Assembly: GCF_010095445.2 (NCBI RefSeq)
Contig: NZ_WFGV02000024.1
Span: 1 to 64,000 of the forward strand
Reading direction: 5' to 3'
Length of the DNA: 64,000 nt
Source of the DNA: Pseudomonas sp. TNT3
GTDB lineage: Bacteria > Pseudomonadota > Gammaproteobacteria > Pseudomonadales > Pseudomonadaceae
Shown here: positions 42,940 through 51,350 of the stretch, piece by piece
Numbering within the stretch: position 1 is the first letter of the stretch
Layout: the number at the start of each line of letters is the position of its first letter
Notes under the pieces: generated by a model
Database searches by the model: none
Seen by the model: only the letters and a program-made list of their open reading frames with translations
What the model was told of the DNA's origin: nothing
Translations under genes and position numbers: made by a program

Positions 42940-44610
42940 ATGAGCCTGCAATTGAGTTTCGCCGAAGCCAGCGCCATCGGCCCTCGCGAGGAAAATCAGG
43001 ACGCCGTGCGCCTGGTCACGCCGGACCCGACACTGGCGGCGAGCAAGGGGTTTCTGTTCGCGATTGCTGACGGGGTCAGCCAGTGCCTCGATGGCGGTCT
43101 CGCGGCGCGTTCTACCTTGCAGGCCCTGGCGCTGGATTACTACGCCACCCCCGAAACCTGGGGCGTCGCCGAGTCCCTGGATCGCCTGTTGCTGGCACAG
43201 AACCGGTGGCTACAGGCAAATGGTGGGAGCCAACCGCTTCTGACCACTGTCAGTGCGCTGGTGCTGCGCGGCAGGCGGTTTACCTTGGCGCACGTCGGCG
43301 ACTGCAGAGTCTATCGCTGGCACGCCGGGCAGCTACAGCGGATCAGTGAAGATCATGTCTGGGATCAACCGGGCATGCAGCATGTGCTCAAGCGCGCCAT
43401 GGGGCTTGATCAGCACCTGGTTGTTGATTTTCTTGACGGTGAACTGCGCCTTGATGAGTGCTTCGTGTTGCTCAGCGATGGTGTCTGGGCCGTACTCGGT
43501 GACACCGTGATCGCTGCGGTTCTGCGTGATCAACCGGATTTGCACAGCGCTGCGCAAACCCTGGTCAACGCTGCGCACCTGGCCGGCAGCCAGGACAATG
43601 CCAGCGCCCTGGTGGTGCGGGTCGATGCCCTGGGTGAAACCAGCATTGGCGATGCGCTGATTCATTTGCAGCAATGGCCCCTGCCGCCGGCACTCAAGCC
43701 GGGGCAGACGTTTGAGGGCTGGCAAGTCGACGGGGTCATTGGCCAGAGCCAGCAGTCGCTGCTCTATCGGGTACGTGATGGGCAACACCAGCCCTGGCTG
43801 CTGAAAACCTTGCCGGGGCGACTGCATGATGATCACCAGGCTGGTCAGGCGTTGCTCTCGGAAGAATGGTTTCTGAAGCGCGTCGCCGGACGGCATTTTC
43901 CTGAGGTCCATGGGGTCAGCCAGCGTCAGCATTTGTACTACGTGATGCGTGAATATTCCGGTTCGACCCTGGCAAAACTGCACGCTGATGTCGGCCCCCT
44001 TCCGCTCGCCCAGTGGGTGGAACTGGCTGAACGGCTGCTGCGAGCGGTCGGCATGCTGCATAGACGGCAAATCCTGCACCGCGACATCAAGCCCGAGAAC
44101 CTGTTGCTGGGGGACGACGGAGAATTGCGCTTGCTGGATTTCGGCCTCGCCTACTGTTCGGGCTTGTCCGAAGACCTGCCTTCAGCGCTGCCAGGAACGC
44201 CAAGCTACATCGCGCCTGAAGCCTTTGGTGGAACACCCCCGACGCCGCAACAGGACCTCTATTCAGTGGGCGTAACGTTGTACTTCCTGCTTACCGGACA
44301 CTACCCCTACGGTGAAATCGAAGCGTTTCAGCGTCCGCGTTTTGGCGCGCCGGTCAGCGCCAGCCGCTATCGGCCCGATCTGCCCGAGTGGATTGCGCAA
44401 AGTCTTGAACGCGCCGTCGCGAAGGCCCCGGAACATCGGTTTGAAACGGCAGAAGAATGGTTGTTGCTGCTGGAACAGGGAGAACGGCACAGCTTGAGCG
44501 TGCGGCCCAGGCCGTTGCTGGAGCGCGAGCCGTTGAAGGTCTGGCGCACGTTGGCACTGGTCTCGTTGGCTGTGAATCTGGCGATTTTTTTGTGGACGCT
44601 GCATGGCTAA
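42940..44610 (+). CDS. PP2C phosphatase-Ser/Thr protein kinase fusion with C-terminal anchor
   Basis: 556 residues. Residues 1-235 are a PP2C phosphatase with all metal motifs (GPREENQD, FAIADGVSQ, AHVGDCRVY, LSDGVW, SQDNAS). Residues about 260-510 are a Hanks-type kinase: VAIK-like Lys in WLLKTL, HRDIKPEN (catalytic Asp382), DFGLA, and IAPEAF. The glycine-rich loop is degenerate (GVIGQSQQS). A single membrane helix ends the protein (TLALVSLAVNLAIFLWTL). The same fusion occurs beside the nitrate transporter in P. aeruginosa (PA1782). Its role in nitrate control is unproven; it could modify the transporter or reductase. Confidence 0.92.
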   Translation: MSLQLSFAEASAIGPREENQDAVRLVTPDPTLAASKGFLFAIADGVSQCLDGGLAARSTLQALALDYYATPETWGVAESLDRLLLAQNRWLQANGGSQPLLTTVSALVLRGRRFTLAHVGDCRVYRWHAGQLQRISEDHVWDQPGMQHVLKRAMGLDQHLVVDFLDGELRLDECFVLLSDGVWAVLGDTVIAAVLRDQPDLHSAAQTLVNAAHLAGSQDNASALVVRVDALGETSIGDALIHLQQWPLPPALKPGQTFEGWQVDGVIGQSQQSLLYRVRDGQHQPWLLKTLPGRLHDDHQAGQALLSEEWFLKRVAGRHFPEVHGVSQRQHLYYVMREYSGSTLAKLHADVGPLPLAQWVELAERLLRAVGMLHRRQILHRDIKPENLLLGDDGELRLLDFGLAYCSGLSEDLPSALPGTPSYIAPEAFGGTPPTPQQDLYSVGVTLYFLLTGHYPYGEIEAFQRPRFGAPVSASRYRPDLPEWIAQSLERAVAKAPEHRFETAEEWLLLLEQGERHSLSVRPRPLLEREPLKVWRTLALVSLAVNLAIFLWTLHG

Positions 44611-44661
44611 CGCCGATGCCTTGTCGCAGCCGATCACTTTCATTTTCTTGAGGATAACCCT

Positions 44662-45432
44662 ATGAACGCAAAAGTCTGGCTGGTGGGTGCGGGCCCGGGC
44701 GATCCGGAATTGCTGACGCTCAAGGCCGTAAGGGCATTGAGGGAAGCGGATGTGGTGCTGATCGATGATCTGGTCAATGTCGCTGTGCTGGAGCATTGCG
44801 CAGGCGCGCGGATCATCCCCGTGGGCAAGCGCGGTGGCTGTCGCTCCACGCCTCAGGCCTTTATTCATCGTTTGATGCTGCGTTATGCGCGCCAAGGCAA
44901 ATGCGTGGTGCGGCTGAAGGGCGGTGATCCGTGCATTTTTGGTCGAGGGGGCGAGGAAGCCCAGTGGCTACGTGAACGTGGTCTAGAGGTCGAGTTGGTC
45001 AATGGCATCACTGCCGGTCTCGCCGGCGCGACGCAATGCGACATTCCGTTGACCCTGCGCGGAGTGGCTCGAGGCGTGACACTGGTGACTGCCCATACCC
45101 AGGACGGCAGCCGATTGAACTGGCAGGCACTGGCACAAGGGGGCACAACGCTGGTGATTTACATGGGGGTGGCGAAGCTGAGCGAGATTCGGGAGCAATT
45201 GCTCGCGGGGGGAATGGCGGCGGATACGCCGGTGGCGATGATTGAAAATGCGTCACTGCCAGAGCAGCGGGAATGTCGCAGCGATCTGACAGCAATGGAG
45301 GGCGACGCCCTGGCGTTCGAGCTCAGGAGCCCGGCTATCCTGGTCATCGGTGCTGTGGCAGGTTGTGACCAGATCAAGAGATCGCAGCCTCGATACTCAC
45401 CTCTCCTGCAGAAGGGCTCAACTGCTGTTTAG
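44662..45432 (+). CDS. cobA: Uroporphyrinogen-III C-methyltransferase (siroheme synthesis)
   Basis: 256 residues of the SUMT family. It has the AdoMet site VGAGPGDPELLTLKA at the N-terminus, the GGDPCIFGRGGEEAQWL region near 92-108 and NGITAGLAGA near 115. It makes precorrin-2 for siroheme, the cofactor of nitrite and sulfite reductase. In P. aeruginosa it follows nirB-nirD-nasC; here it follows the kinase directly after 51 bases. Confidence 0.94.
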   Translation: MNAKVWLVGAGPGDPELLTLKAVRALREADVVLIDDLVNVAVLEHCAGARIIPVGKRGGCRSTPQAFIHRLMLRYARQGKCVVRLKGGDPCIFGRGGEEAQWLRERGLEVELVNGITAGLAGATQCDIPLTLRGVARGVTLVTAHTQDGSRLNWQALAQGGTTLVIYMGVAKLSEIREQLLAGGMAADTPVAMIENASLPEQRECRSDLTAMEGDALAFELRSPAILVIGAVAGCDQIKRSQPRYSPLLQKGSTAV

Positions 45433-45517
45433 CAGCTGTCGAAGGTACCCAGCCTGCGTTCTTTTCGCGCCACCCAACCGCCTGATCCCCGCCCGAAAAC
45501 CCAAATCGCAGACAAAG

Positions 45518-45543
45518 AAAAGCCCGGCCTAAGCCGGGCTTTT
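45518..45543. terminator. Bidirectional terminator of cobA and oprF
   Basis: AAAAGCCCGGC-CTAA-GCCGGGCTTTT, flanked by A and T runs, between the convergent cobA (+) and oprF (-). Confidence 0.92.
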
Positions 45544-45561
45544 CTCAGAACTGCGAGCTAA

Positions 45562-46596
45562 TTACTTAGCTTGAGCTTCAACCTGCGCTTCTACGCGACG
45601 GTTTACAGCGCGACCAGCTTCAGTTTTGTTGTCAGCAACTGGGCGGGATTCGCCGTAGCCAACAGACTGAACGCGGGACGATTCAACACCGTACTGGTTG
45701 GTCAGAACTTGCTTAACGGCGTTTGCACGACGCTCAGACAGCTTCTGGTTGTAAGCGTCAGGACCGACGGAGTCAGTGTGACCTTCAACAGTAGTGGTGG
45801 TGGATGGGTACTGCTTCATGAAGTCAGCCAGGTTCTTGATGTCGCCGTAGCTGTTGGTTTTAACAACAGATTTGTCGAAATCGAACTTAACGTCCAGCTC
45901 TACACGAACAACTTCAGCAACTGCAGGGCAGCCATCAGCGTCAACAGTTACGTTGGCTGGGGTGTCCGGGCACTTGTCAACGTTGTCGCAAACGCCGTCG
46001 TTGTCGCTGTCGGAGCAGACTTCAGCTGGCGCTGGAACTGGAGCAGCAGCAGGCTTGGAGCCGCCACCGAAGTTCACACCGATACCGACGCTAGGAGCCC
46101 ACTCGGTGTCGCCCTGGTCGATGTTGTATTGAGCTTCAACGCCAGCACGGGCGTAGAAGTTCTCGGTGAAGTACAGCTTGGCACCGCCGCCAACGTTGGC
46201 GAAGGTGGAACGGTTACGACCGTTCGAGCCGTTCTGATCGATGCTCTGATCGGAGAAACCAGCCGAGACGTATGGACGGACCATGTCGCCTGGGTTGTTG
46301 AAGTGGTACAGAGCGTCCAGAGCGGTGTTGGCGCCCTTGATGTTCTGGCCGCTATCGGAACGAACGTTGTGCACTTCGTCGTAGCCCAGACGCAGTTCAA
46401 CGTCGTCGGTCAGGAAGTAACCTACGGAACCGCCGAAGAGGTTGCCGTTGTTCTTGAAGTTACGAGCGCTGTCGAATTGTTCTTTCTTAGCGAAGCCTTC
46501 GATTTCAACTGCGCCTTGGCCTTGTGCCAGAGCGCCGAACGAAGTGGCAGCAATAAGAGAACCAATGGCCAAGCCCAAGGTGTTTTTCAGTTTCAT
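45562..46596 (-). CDS. oprF: Major outer-membrane porin OprF
   Basis: 344 residues. A signal peptide (MKLKNTLGLAIGSLIAATSFGALA) is followed by an eight-stranded N-terminal barrel, a linker with a Cys quartet (CSDSDNDGVCDNVDKCPD ... GCP), and a C-terminal OmpA peptidoglycan-binding domain (TTVEGHTDSVGPDAYNQKLS). It is the structural porin of Pseudomonas. The codon use is strongly biased to preferred codons. It lies downstream of sigX and is a known SigX target. Confidence 0.98.
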   Translation of the reverse strand: MKLKNTLGLAIGSLIAATSFGALAQGQGAVEIEGFAKKEQFDSARNFKNNGNLFGGSVGYFLTDDVELRLGYDEVHNVRSDSGQNIKGANTALDALYHFNNPGDMVRPYVSAGFSDQSIDQNGSNGRNRSTFANVGGGAKLYFTENFYARAGVEAQYNIDQGDTEWAPSVGIGVNFGGGSKPAAAPVPAPAEVCSDSDNDGVCDNVDKCPDTPANVTVDADGCPAVAEVVRVELDVKFDFDKSVVKTNSYGDIKNLADFMKQYPSTTTTVEGHTDSVGPDAYNQKLSERRANAVKQVLTNQYGVESSRVQSVGYGESRPVADNKTEAGRAVNRRVEAQVEAQAK

Positions 46597-46703
46597 CCGT
46601 TAAATCCCCATCTGGTGATTGTGAAGCAGTCCCGCAAACCGGGGGACAACTCGGCGGCAAGTCTATCAGAACTTGCCTACACGTAAGAGATATTTGCGCT
46701 GAA

Positions 46704-47294
46704 CTAAGTTTCAGCAACGCCTGCAAATTTCTCACGCAATTTGTCTAGAGCACGTTTGTAACGCATTTTTGTCGCACTCAAACCCATGTGCATGATGTCT
46801 GCGATCTCCTGAAACTCCAGCTCTGCGACAAATCGTAGCACCAGAATTTCGCGGTCGATCGGGTTCACATACACCAGCCAGCGATCAAGTCCACCCTTTT
46901 CCTCAGGGTTCGGCGCCTTTTCTTCAGACGCCTCCTCGAGGGGGTCCAGACTCAAAGCGTCCATCAAGCGACGCTTTCGCCGTTCCTTCCGATACTGTGT
47001 GATGCATTCGTTGTACGTGATGCTATATAGCCATGTCTTGAACTTCGATTTCCCCTCGAAGTTCTTCAGTCCATACAACACCTTCAACATCACTTCCTGA
47101 CAGACATCGTCTGCGTCGCGATCGTTCCCAAGATATCGTGCACAGACGTTAAATAATGTTCGTTGGTAACGCCGCATCAATTCTTCATAGGCGCGCGTTA
47201 CGTGAAACAGCTCGGTATGCGAGCGCGCGACCAACTCCTCATCAGAGAGCTCGCGGGGGTCGTAGCGCGTGGAGAGCGATTGAGCTTTATTCAA
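46704..47294 (-). CDS. sigX: ECF sigma factor SigX
   Basis: 196 residues with sigma region 2 (RYLGNDRDADDVCQEVMLKV and TWLYSITYNECITQYRK) and region 4 (FVAELEFQEIADIMHMGLSA). The frame opens with TTG at 47294; no earlier ATG is available and MNKAQSLSTRYDPREL is the known SigX N-terminus. SigX responds to cell-envelope conditions and controls oprF and fatty-acid genes. No classic anti-sigma gene is adjacent; cmpX, upstream, is thought to affect its activity. Confidence 0.95.
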   Translation of the reverse strand: MNKAQSLSTRYDPRELSDEELVARSHTELFHVTRAYEELMRRYQRTLFNVCARYLGNDRDADDVCQEVMLKVLYGLKNFEGKSKFKTWLYSITYNECITQYRKERRKRRLMDALSLDPLEEASEEKAPNPEEKGGLDRWLVYVNPIDREILVLRFVAELEFQEIADIMHMGLSATKMRYKRALDKLREKFAGVAET

Positions 47295-47381
47295 AACAAG
47301 TCGGGCCGACAGTCAGGTCAATGTCCGCCGCAGCCTTTTCAGGACAATTCGCGGCGGCATACATTAGCAGGGTTTGCCGGA

Positions 47382-48206
47382 TTAGCGGCTACTCACATGC
47401 TGCTCCAGGAGAATCCGATTGGAGAGAGAGACTAGCTCACCCTCGTCGGTCAGCAATGTGGTTTTAACCGTGCCGATCTCTTCGATCTGACCTTCGACCT
47501 CGCCAACACGCACTTCTTGCCCAACCTGATACAACTCACGCACATAGATTCCCGCAAGAATCTGACCGGCAATTTCCCGGCTTCCCAATCCCATGGCCAG
47601 CGCTACAGCCAGACCAACGGTAATCAATACAATCACAATCACATGGTTGAGCAGGTCAGTCTTGACCTCCAACTGGCTGATCGCGACCGAAATACTGATG
47701 ATGATGACCAGGCCCTGAGCGATTCGCCCCAGGCCCGACGCATAATCCAGCCCTACACCTTCAGCCGCGCCACGCACCAGGCCATTGGCCAGTTGCGCCA
47801 GCAAAACCCCTACCAGCAACACCAGCGCGGCGCCGAATACTTTCGGCAAATACAGCGCAAGCATATCTAGCGTAGCTGAGACTCGCTCAAGTCCAAGAGA
47901 TTCCGCAGCAGAAACAAGAAAAATCAGCAGAACGAACCAATAGACGATCTTGCCGATCAGTGTCGAGATCGGTACCTGAAGACCGGCGCGGGAGAGCAGC
48001 TTGGTCAGCCCGGTGCCTCCCATCAGGCGATCAAGGCCCAGTTTGGCCAACAATTTGGAGAGCAAAGTGTCCAGCAACTTGGCCACCACGAAGCCCAACA
48101 GCAGCACAACCAGTGCGCCGAACAGGTTCGGGATGAAGTTCGCAATCTTGGTCCACAACGCAGTCATTGCAGTGACGAGGCTCTGAGTCCAGAGATCAAG
48201 TTCCAT
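47382..48206 (-). CDS. cmpX: CmpX, MscS-family small mechanosensitive channel-like protein
   Basis: 274 residues with four to five membrane helices (for example LFGALVVLLLGFVVAKLL, IVYWFVLLIFLVSAAESL, VFGAALVLLVGVLLAQLA) and an MscS-like beta domain (QEVRVGEVEGQIEEIGTVKT) at the end. ATG 48206 is used; a TTG two codons upstream is possible. It lies upstream of sigX, as in P. aeruginosa PA1775-PA1776, where it influences SigX activity. Confidence 0.9.
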   Translation of the reverse strand: MELDLWTQSLVTAMTALWTKIANFIPNLFGALVVLLLGFVVAKLLDTLLSKLLAKLGLDRLMGGTGLTKLLSRAGLQVPISTLIGKIVYWFVLLIFLVSAAESLGLERVSATLDMLALYLPKVFGAALVLLVGVLLAQLANGLVRGAAEGVGLDYASGLGRIAQGLVIIISISVAISQLEVKTDLLNHVIVIVLITVGLAVALAMGLGSREIAGQILAGIYVRELYQVGQEVRVGEVEGQIEEIGTVKTTLLTDEGELVSLSNRILLEQHVSSR

Positions 48207-48208
48207 AT

Positions 48209-48457
48209 TCAATCAGCCTTATCAGCAGTGCGAACAGTAGGTTTGCGGTGACGGGAAACCGGCGAAATGTGGGCCGATCCGTTATTCAGGGCGATCATCA
48301 GCGCGGGCAACCAGCGGCCCAGCAGGCTGAACAGATCACCGGCACCGACCTGGCGGTTGGCGGTTTTCAGTACACGGCCAAGGCACGCATCGTCGTCCCG
48401 GGTGGACGGTGATGCCTTGAGCATGTCGCGCAAAGACTGTTCAAACGGATCGTGCAT
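48209..48457 (-). CDS. crfX: CrfX, small SigX-cluster protein
   Basis: 82 residues (MHDPFEQSLRDMLKASPSTR...), soluble, with no domain I know. It is identified by position between cmaX and cmpX, the order I recall for P. aeruginosa PA1774. ATG 48457 follows AGAGG by five bases. Its stop overlaps the upstream alternative start of cmpX, so the two are probably co-translated. Confidence 0.8.
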   Translation of the reverse strand: MHDPFEQSLRDMLKASPSTRDDDACLGRVLKTANRQVGAGDLFSLLGRWLPALMIALNNGSAHISPVSRHRKPTVRTADKAD

Positions 48458-48520
48458 ACGCACCTCTCGTGATGTCTGTGAAAGACGCGATCAAATTTGG
48501 CCGGGTCACATGACGCATCG

Positions 48521-49516
48521 TCAGACCCAACGCAAACGTCGGAATAACCACCATTGCCCGAGCGCCACCAAGACCATCATCAGGCACGCAATCAGGAAGC
48601 CATAAGGGCTCGCGGAGAATGGAATTCCGCCAACGTTGATGCCCAACAGACCGGCCAGAAAACTCATCGGCAAAAAGATCCCGGTAATGATCCCGAAGCG
48701 ATACATCGTGCGGTTCATGCGCACGCTCAAACGCCGGTCTTCAGCCTCCAGGACCAGCCCCACCCGCTCCCGCGTCAATTCCAGCTCTTCCAGATAACGG
48801 GTCAGGCTGTTGTTCAGCTCGTTCCAGTAATCACCGTCGTCGTCGACAAACCAAGGCAGTTTCATACGCGTCAGCTGACCGAAAATATCGCGCTGCGGAG
48901 CAAGGAATCGCTTCAACGCTGCAGCCCTGCGACGGATCTGCAAAATGGCGCCGTGTTCGGGAGTGTACCGTTCGTCGGCATCCAGTTTTTCTTCTTCCTC
49001 ATCGACCACTTCCGAGAGGCAACTGACCAGATCCTGCACCTTGTTGGTGAGGTACTGCGCCATATAAAGGATGAGTTCAGAGGCGGTTTTCGGGCCTTTG
49101 CCTTCCGTAAGCTGTACCAGCAACTCGTCAGTGGCTCGCAAAGGACGCAGACGCAGGGAAATGACCCGTTGCGCCGATCCGAAAATCCGTACCGAGACCA
49201 TGTCTTCCGGCTCGGCACCCGGGTTGAGGTTGACCCCGCGCAAAAACAGCAGCAACTCGAAATCCGGCAACGGCAACAGCCGCGGCCGGGTATTTTCTTC
49301 AAGCAGCAGGTCACAGCTGAATTCACTTAGACCACTGTCTTTACGCAGCCAGGTCTGGGTTTGCGGGTGACTGCGATCCCAGTGCAACCACAGGCTTTCA
49401 TGGGCCTGCAGCTGCAACTCGTCGAGTTCAGTCCGGGCTATCGAACGCGCACCGCCTTTTCCATCCAGCACCAGAGCATGCACCAGCCCCCACTGCGCGT
49501 TTTCTTCCTCGAACAT
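48521..49516 (-). CDS. cmaX: CmaX, CorA-family divalent-cation transporter
   Basis: 331 residues. A long soluble N-terminal domain is followed by two C-terminal membrane helices. The CorA signature GMN is replaced: the first helix ends FLAGLLGINVGGIP, giving GIN. This is the ZntB-like branch, which moves Zn2+ or other cations and not only Mg2+. ATG 49516 follows GGGGTGAGG. It heads the cmaX-crfX-cmpX-sigX order. Confidence 0.9.
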   Translation of the reverse strand: MFEEENAQWGLVHALVLDGKGGARSIARTELDELQLQAHESLWLHWDRSHPQTQTWLRKDSGLSEFSCDLLLEENTRPRLLPLPDFELLLFLRGVNLNPGAEPEDMVSVRIFGSAQRVISLRLRPLRATDELLVQLTEGKGPKTASELILYMAQYLTNKVQDLVSCLSEVVDEEEEKLDADERYTPEHGAILQIRRRAAALKRFLAPQRDIFGQLTRMKLPWFVDDDGDYWNELNNSLTRYLEELELTRERVGLVLEAEDRRLSVRMNRTMYRFGIITGIFLPMSFLAGLLGINVGGIPFSASPYGFLIACLMMVLVALGQWWLFRRLRWV

Positions 49517-49551
49517 CCTCACCCCATTCTCGAAACCAGAACCAACGGTGC

Positions 49552-50043
49552 CTATTCAGGCATTTTCAGCGGGCTCGGCGAGATGATCACGCCGTTGTTG
49601 TCCGCATAGATGTAGTGGCCCGGATGGAAGGTGACGCCAGCGAACGTCACCGCAACGTTCAAGTCGCCGAGGCCGCGCCGGTCGGACCTTCTCGGGTGGC
49701 TGGCGAGCGCCTGAACGCCCAGATCGGTTTGCGCGATGATATCGACATCACGGATGCAACCGTAGATCACCAGCCCTTCCCAACCGTTCTTGGCGGCCTT
49801 TTCAGCCAGCATGTCGCCCAGCAGCGCATGACGCAGTGAACCGCCACCGTCGACAACCAACACCTTGCCATCGCCTTTGAGTTCGACCTGTTCCTTCACT
49901 CGCGAGTTGTCTTCGAAGCACTTGACGGTAACGATCTCACCGCCGAAGGAATCACGGCCTCCGAAATTGCTGAACATCGGTTCCAGCACCTGTACCAGCT
50001 CTGGATAGGCGTCGCACAAGTCAGGCGTGATGTAATGGTTCAT
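49552..50043 (-). CDS. rraA: RraA-family protein (RNase E inhibitor-like or aldolase)
   Basis: 163 residues of the RraA/MenG-like family: MNHYITPDLCDAYPELVQVL, VDGGGSLRHALLGDMLAEKA, and GLVIYGCIRDVDII. E. coli RraA binds RNase E; many family members are instead 4-hydroxy-4-methyl-2-oxoglutarate aldolases and carry the same R-D pair (CIRDVD here). Length and the missing extra catalytic context favour RraA. It stands 35 bases after the cmaX start, on the same strand. Confidence 0.85.
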   Translation of the reverse strand: MNHYITPDLCDAYPELVQVLEPMFSNFGGRDSFGGEIVTVKCFEDNSRVKEQVELKGDGKVLVVDGGGSLRHALLGDMLAEKAAKNGWEGLVIYGCIRDVDIIAQTDLGVQALASHPRRSDRRGLGDLNVAVTFAGVTFHPGHYIYADNNGVIISPSPLKMPE

Positions 50044-50164
50044 CGAGAAACTCCTGTAAAGAGGAAGACAATCGAGGATGTCGCAAAGTGACCGGAACAG
50101 CTTGATGCGTCATATCTTAGCCGCAAGCCGATCAGAGCGAAATGCCCTTGTTAGAGCATTGGCG

Positions 50165-51154
50165 TCAGCTTGCCGTGGCCAGATCCGGGTTCTGACCCGT
50201 TAAAGGTGCCTGCTGATCCGCCAGCCATCGCGCCACCAGCGGCCAGACCTCGGCCTGGGCCGCTTTGCTGACCAGCATCTCGACATGACCGAAATTGTCG
50301 CCGAAGCCTTGTTCACGGCCCAGGTTGATAAATTGCTTGTTCTCGGAGCCGATCTGATCGAATAACTTGCGGCAAGCCCACGTCGGGTCCTGATGATCGC
50401 CCGCGGCACTGACGGTCAGCACCGGTACGTGAACGTCGGCCAGCCCTGCCCACCAGTCCTTGTCCGCGTCGCCAAAACGCCCGAACAGGCCGTACCAGCG
50501 CATGCTTTCCAGGGCCAGACCGATGGGCTCGTCTTCAGGACCGCGCTTGAGGCGAGAACCGGACAGTTGGGCAAAACGCTTGAGAATGAAGCGTCCGCTC
50601 CACTCCACTGGCGGAATTTTCAGCGGCCAGTAGGTGCGGCTGACCTGAGTACCAAAAAACGCTGCAGAAGCTACGACAGACTCGTCAATGTACTGCCCAC
50701 CCAGCGCCGCCGCGAGGGTGATGCCGCCCAGCGAATGGCCGATCCAGTGCGGCGCCTGACCACTCTGCTCGTGCACGAACGCACCGATGGCAGGCAGATC
50801 GTAACGGGCGTAGTCGGCAACACGGTTCTTGCGATAGTTCTGGTTGCGCTGAGACAGGCCGTGACCGCGCATCTCCGGAATCCATACGTCGAAACCGAGG
50901 CGTGTCAGATACGCACCCAGACCCAGCCCTTTTGGGGAAAACCAGAACCGACGATTGGAAAAGCTGCCATGGAGCAAAATGACCGGCACGCCGCGCACGG
51001 ACGACTCGTCCGCCATGCCGAGCCGCGTCACCGCCAGCTCGACGGTGCCGTCAGGGCTGTTGGCGGGTTTCAAACGATAGACGTCTTCGCTCAGATCACC
51101 GCGCCGCTCGGCGCTGATCAGGGCGACAGGAAATAGGTTGCTGCTGCTTTGCAT
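50165..51154 (-). CDS. Alpha/beta hydrolase (EstX-like esterase)
   Basis: 329 residues with the nucleophile elbow GHSLGG (IGHSLGGITLAAAL near 143-157), the oxyanion region VILLHGSFSNRRFW, and a late Asp/His pair (VLTVSAAGDHQDP, NFGHVEML). There is no signal peptide. Position between rraA and ppsA matches P. aeruginosa PA1771. The substrate is unknown; lipolytic or polyester-related activity is possible. ATG 51154 is preferred over a TTG five codons earlier. Confidence 0.82.
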   Translation of the reverse strand: MQSSSNLFPVALISAERRGDLSEDVYRLKPANSPDGTVELAVTRLGMADESSVRGVPVILLHGSFSNRRFWFSPKGLGLGAYLTRLGFDVWIPEMRGHGLSQRNQNYRKNRVADYARYDLPAIGAFVHEQSGQAPHWIGHSLGGITLAAALGGQYIDESVVASAAFFGTQVSRTYWPLKIPPVEWSGRFILKRFAQLSGSRLKRGPEDEPIGLALESMRWYGLFGRFGDADKDWWAGLADVHVPVLTVSAAGDHQDPTWACRKLFDQIGSENKQFINLGREQGFGDNFGHVEMLVSKAAQAEVWPLVARWLADQQAPLTGQNPDLATAS

Positions 51155-51228
51155 AATGCTCTTGCACAAAAAAGGGCGGCATCCAGAGGAGCCCGCCCTA
51201 CTTGAATCTCAAAACAGCCCGCCCCCCT

Positions 51229-51328
51229 GTAGGAGCGAGCCTGCTCGCGATGGACGTCAACGATAACGCGTTTATCCTGGATAAACGTGGCGTCCTGAAG
51301 TTCTTCGCGAGCAAGCTCGCTCCTACAG
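51229..51328. repeat. REPIN: two inverted REP sequences
   Basis: TGTAGGAGCGAGCCTGCTCG at 51229 and CGAGCAAGCTCGCTCCTACA ending at 51327. The spacer (gatggacgtcaacgataacgcg...) matches the reverse complement of the 2425-2526 spacer. It lies between ppsA and the esterase gene. Confidence 0.85.
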
Positions 51329-51350
51329 AGTGAGCGGCCCGTTCACACTA

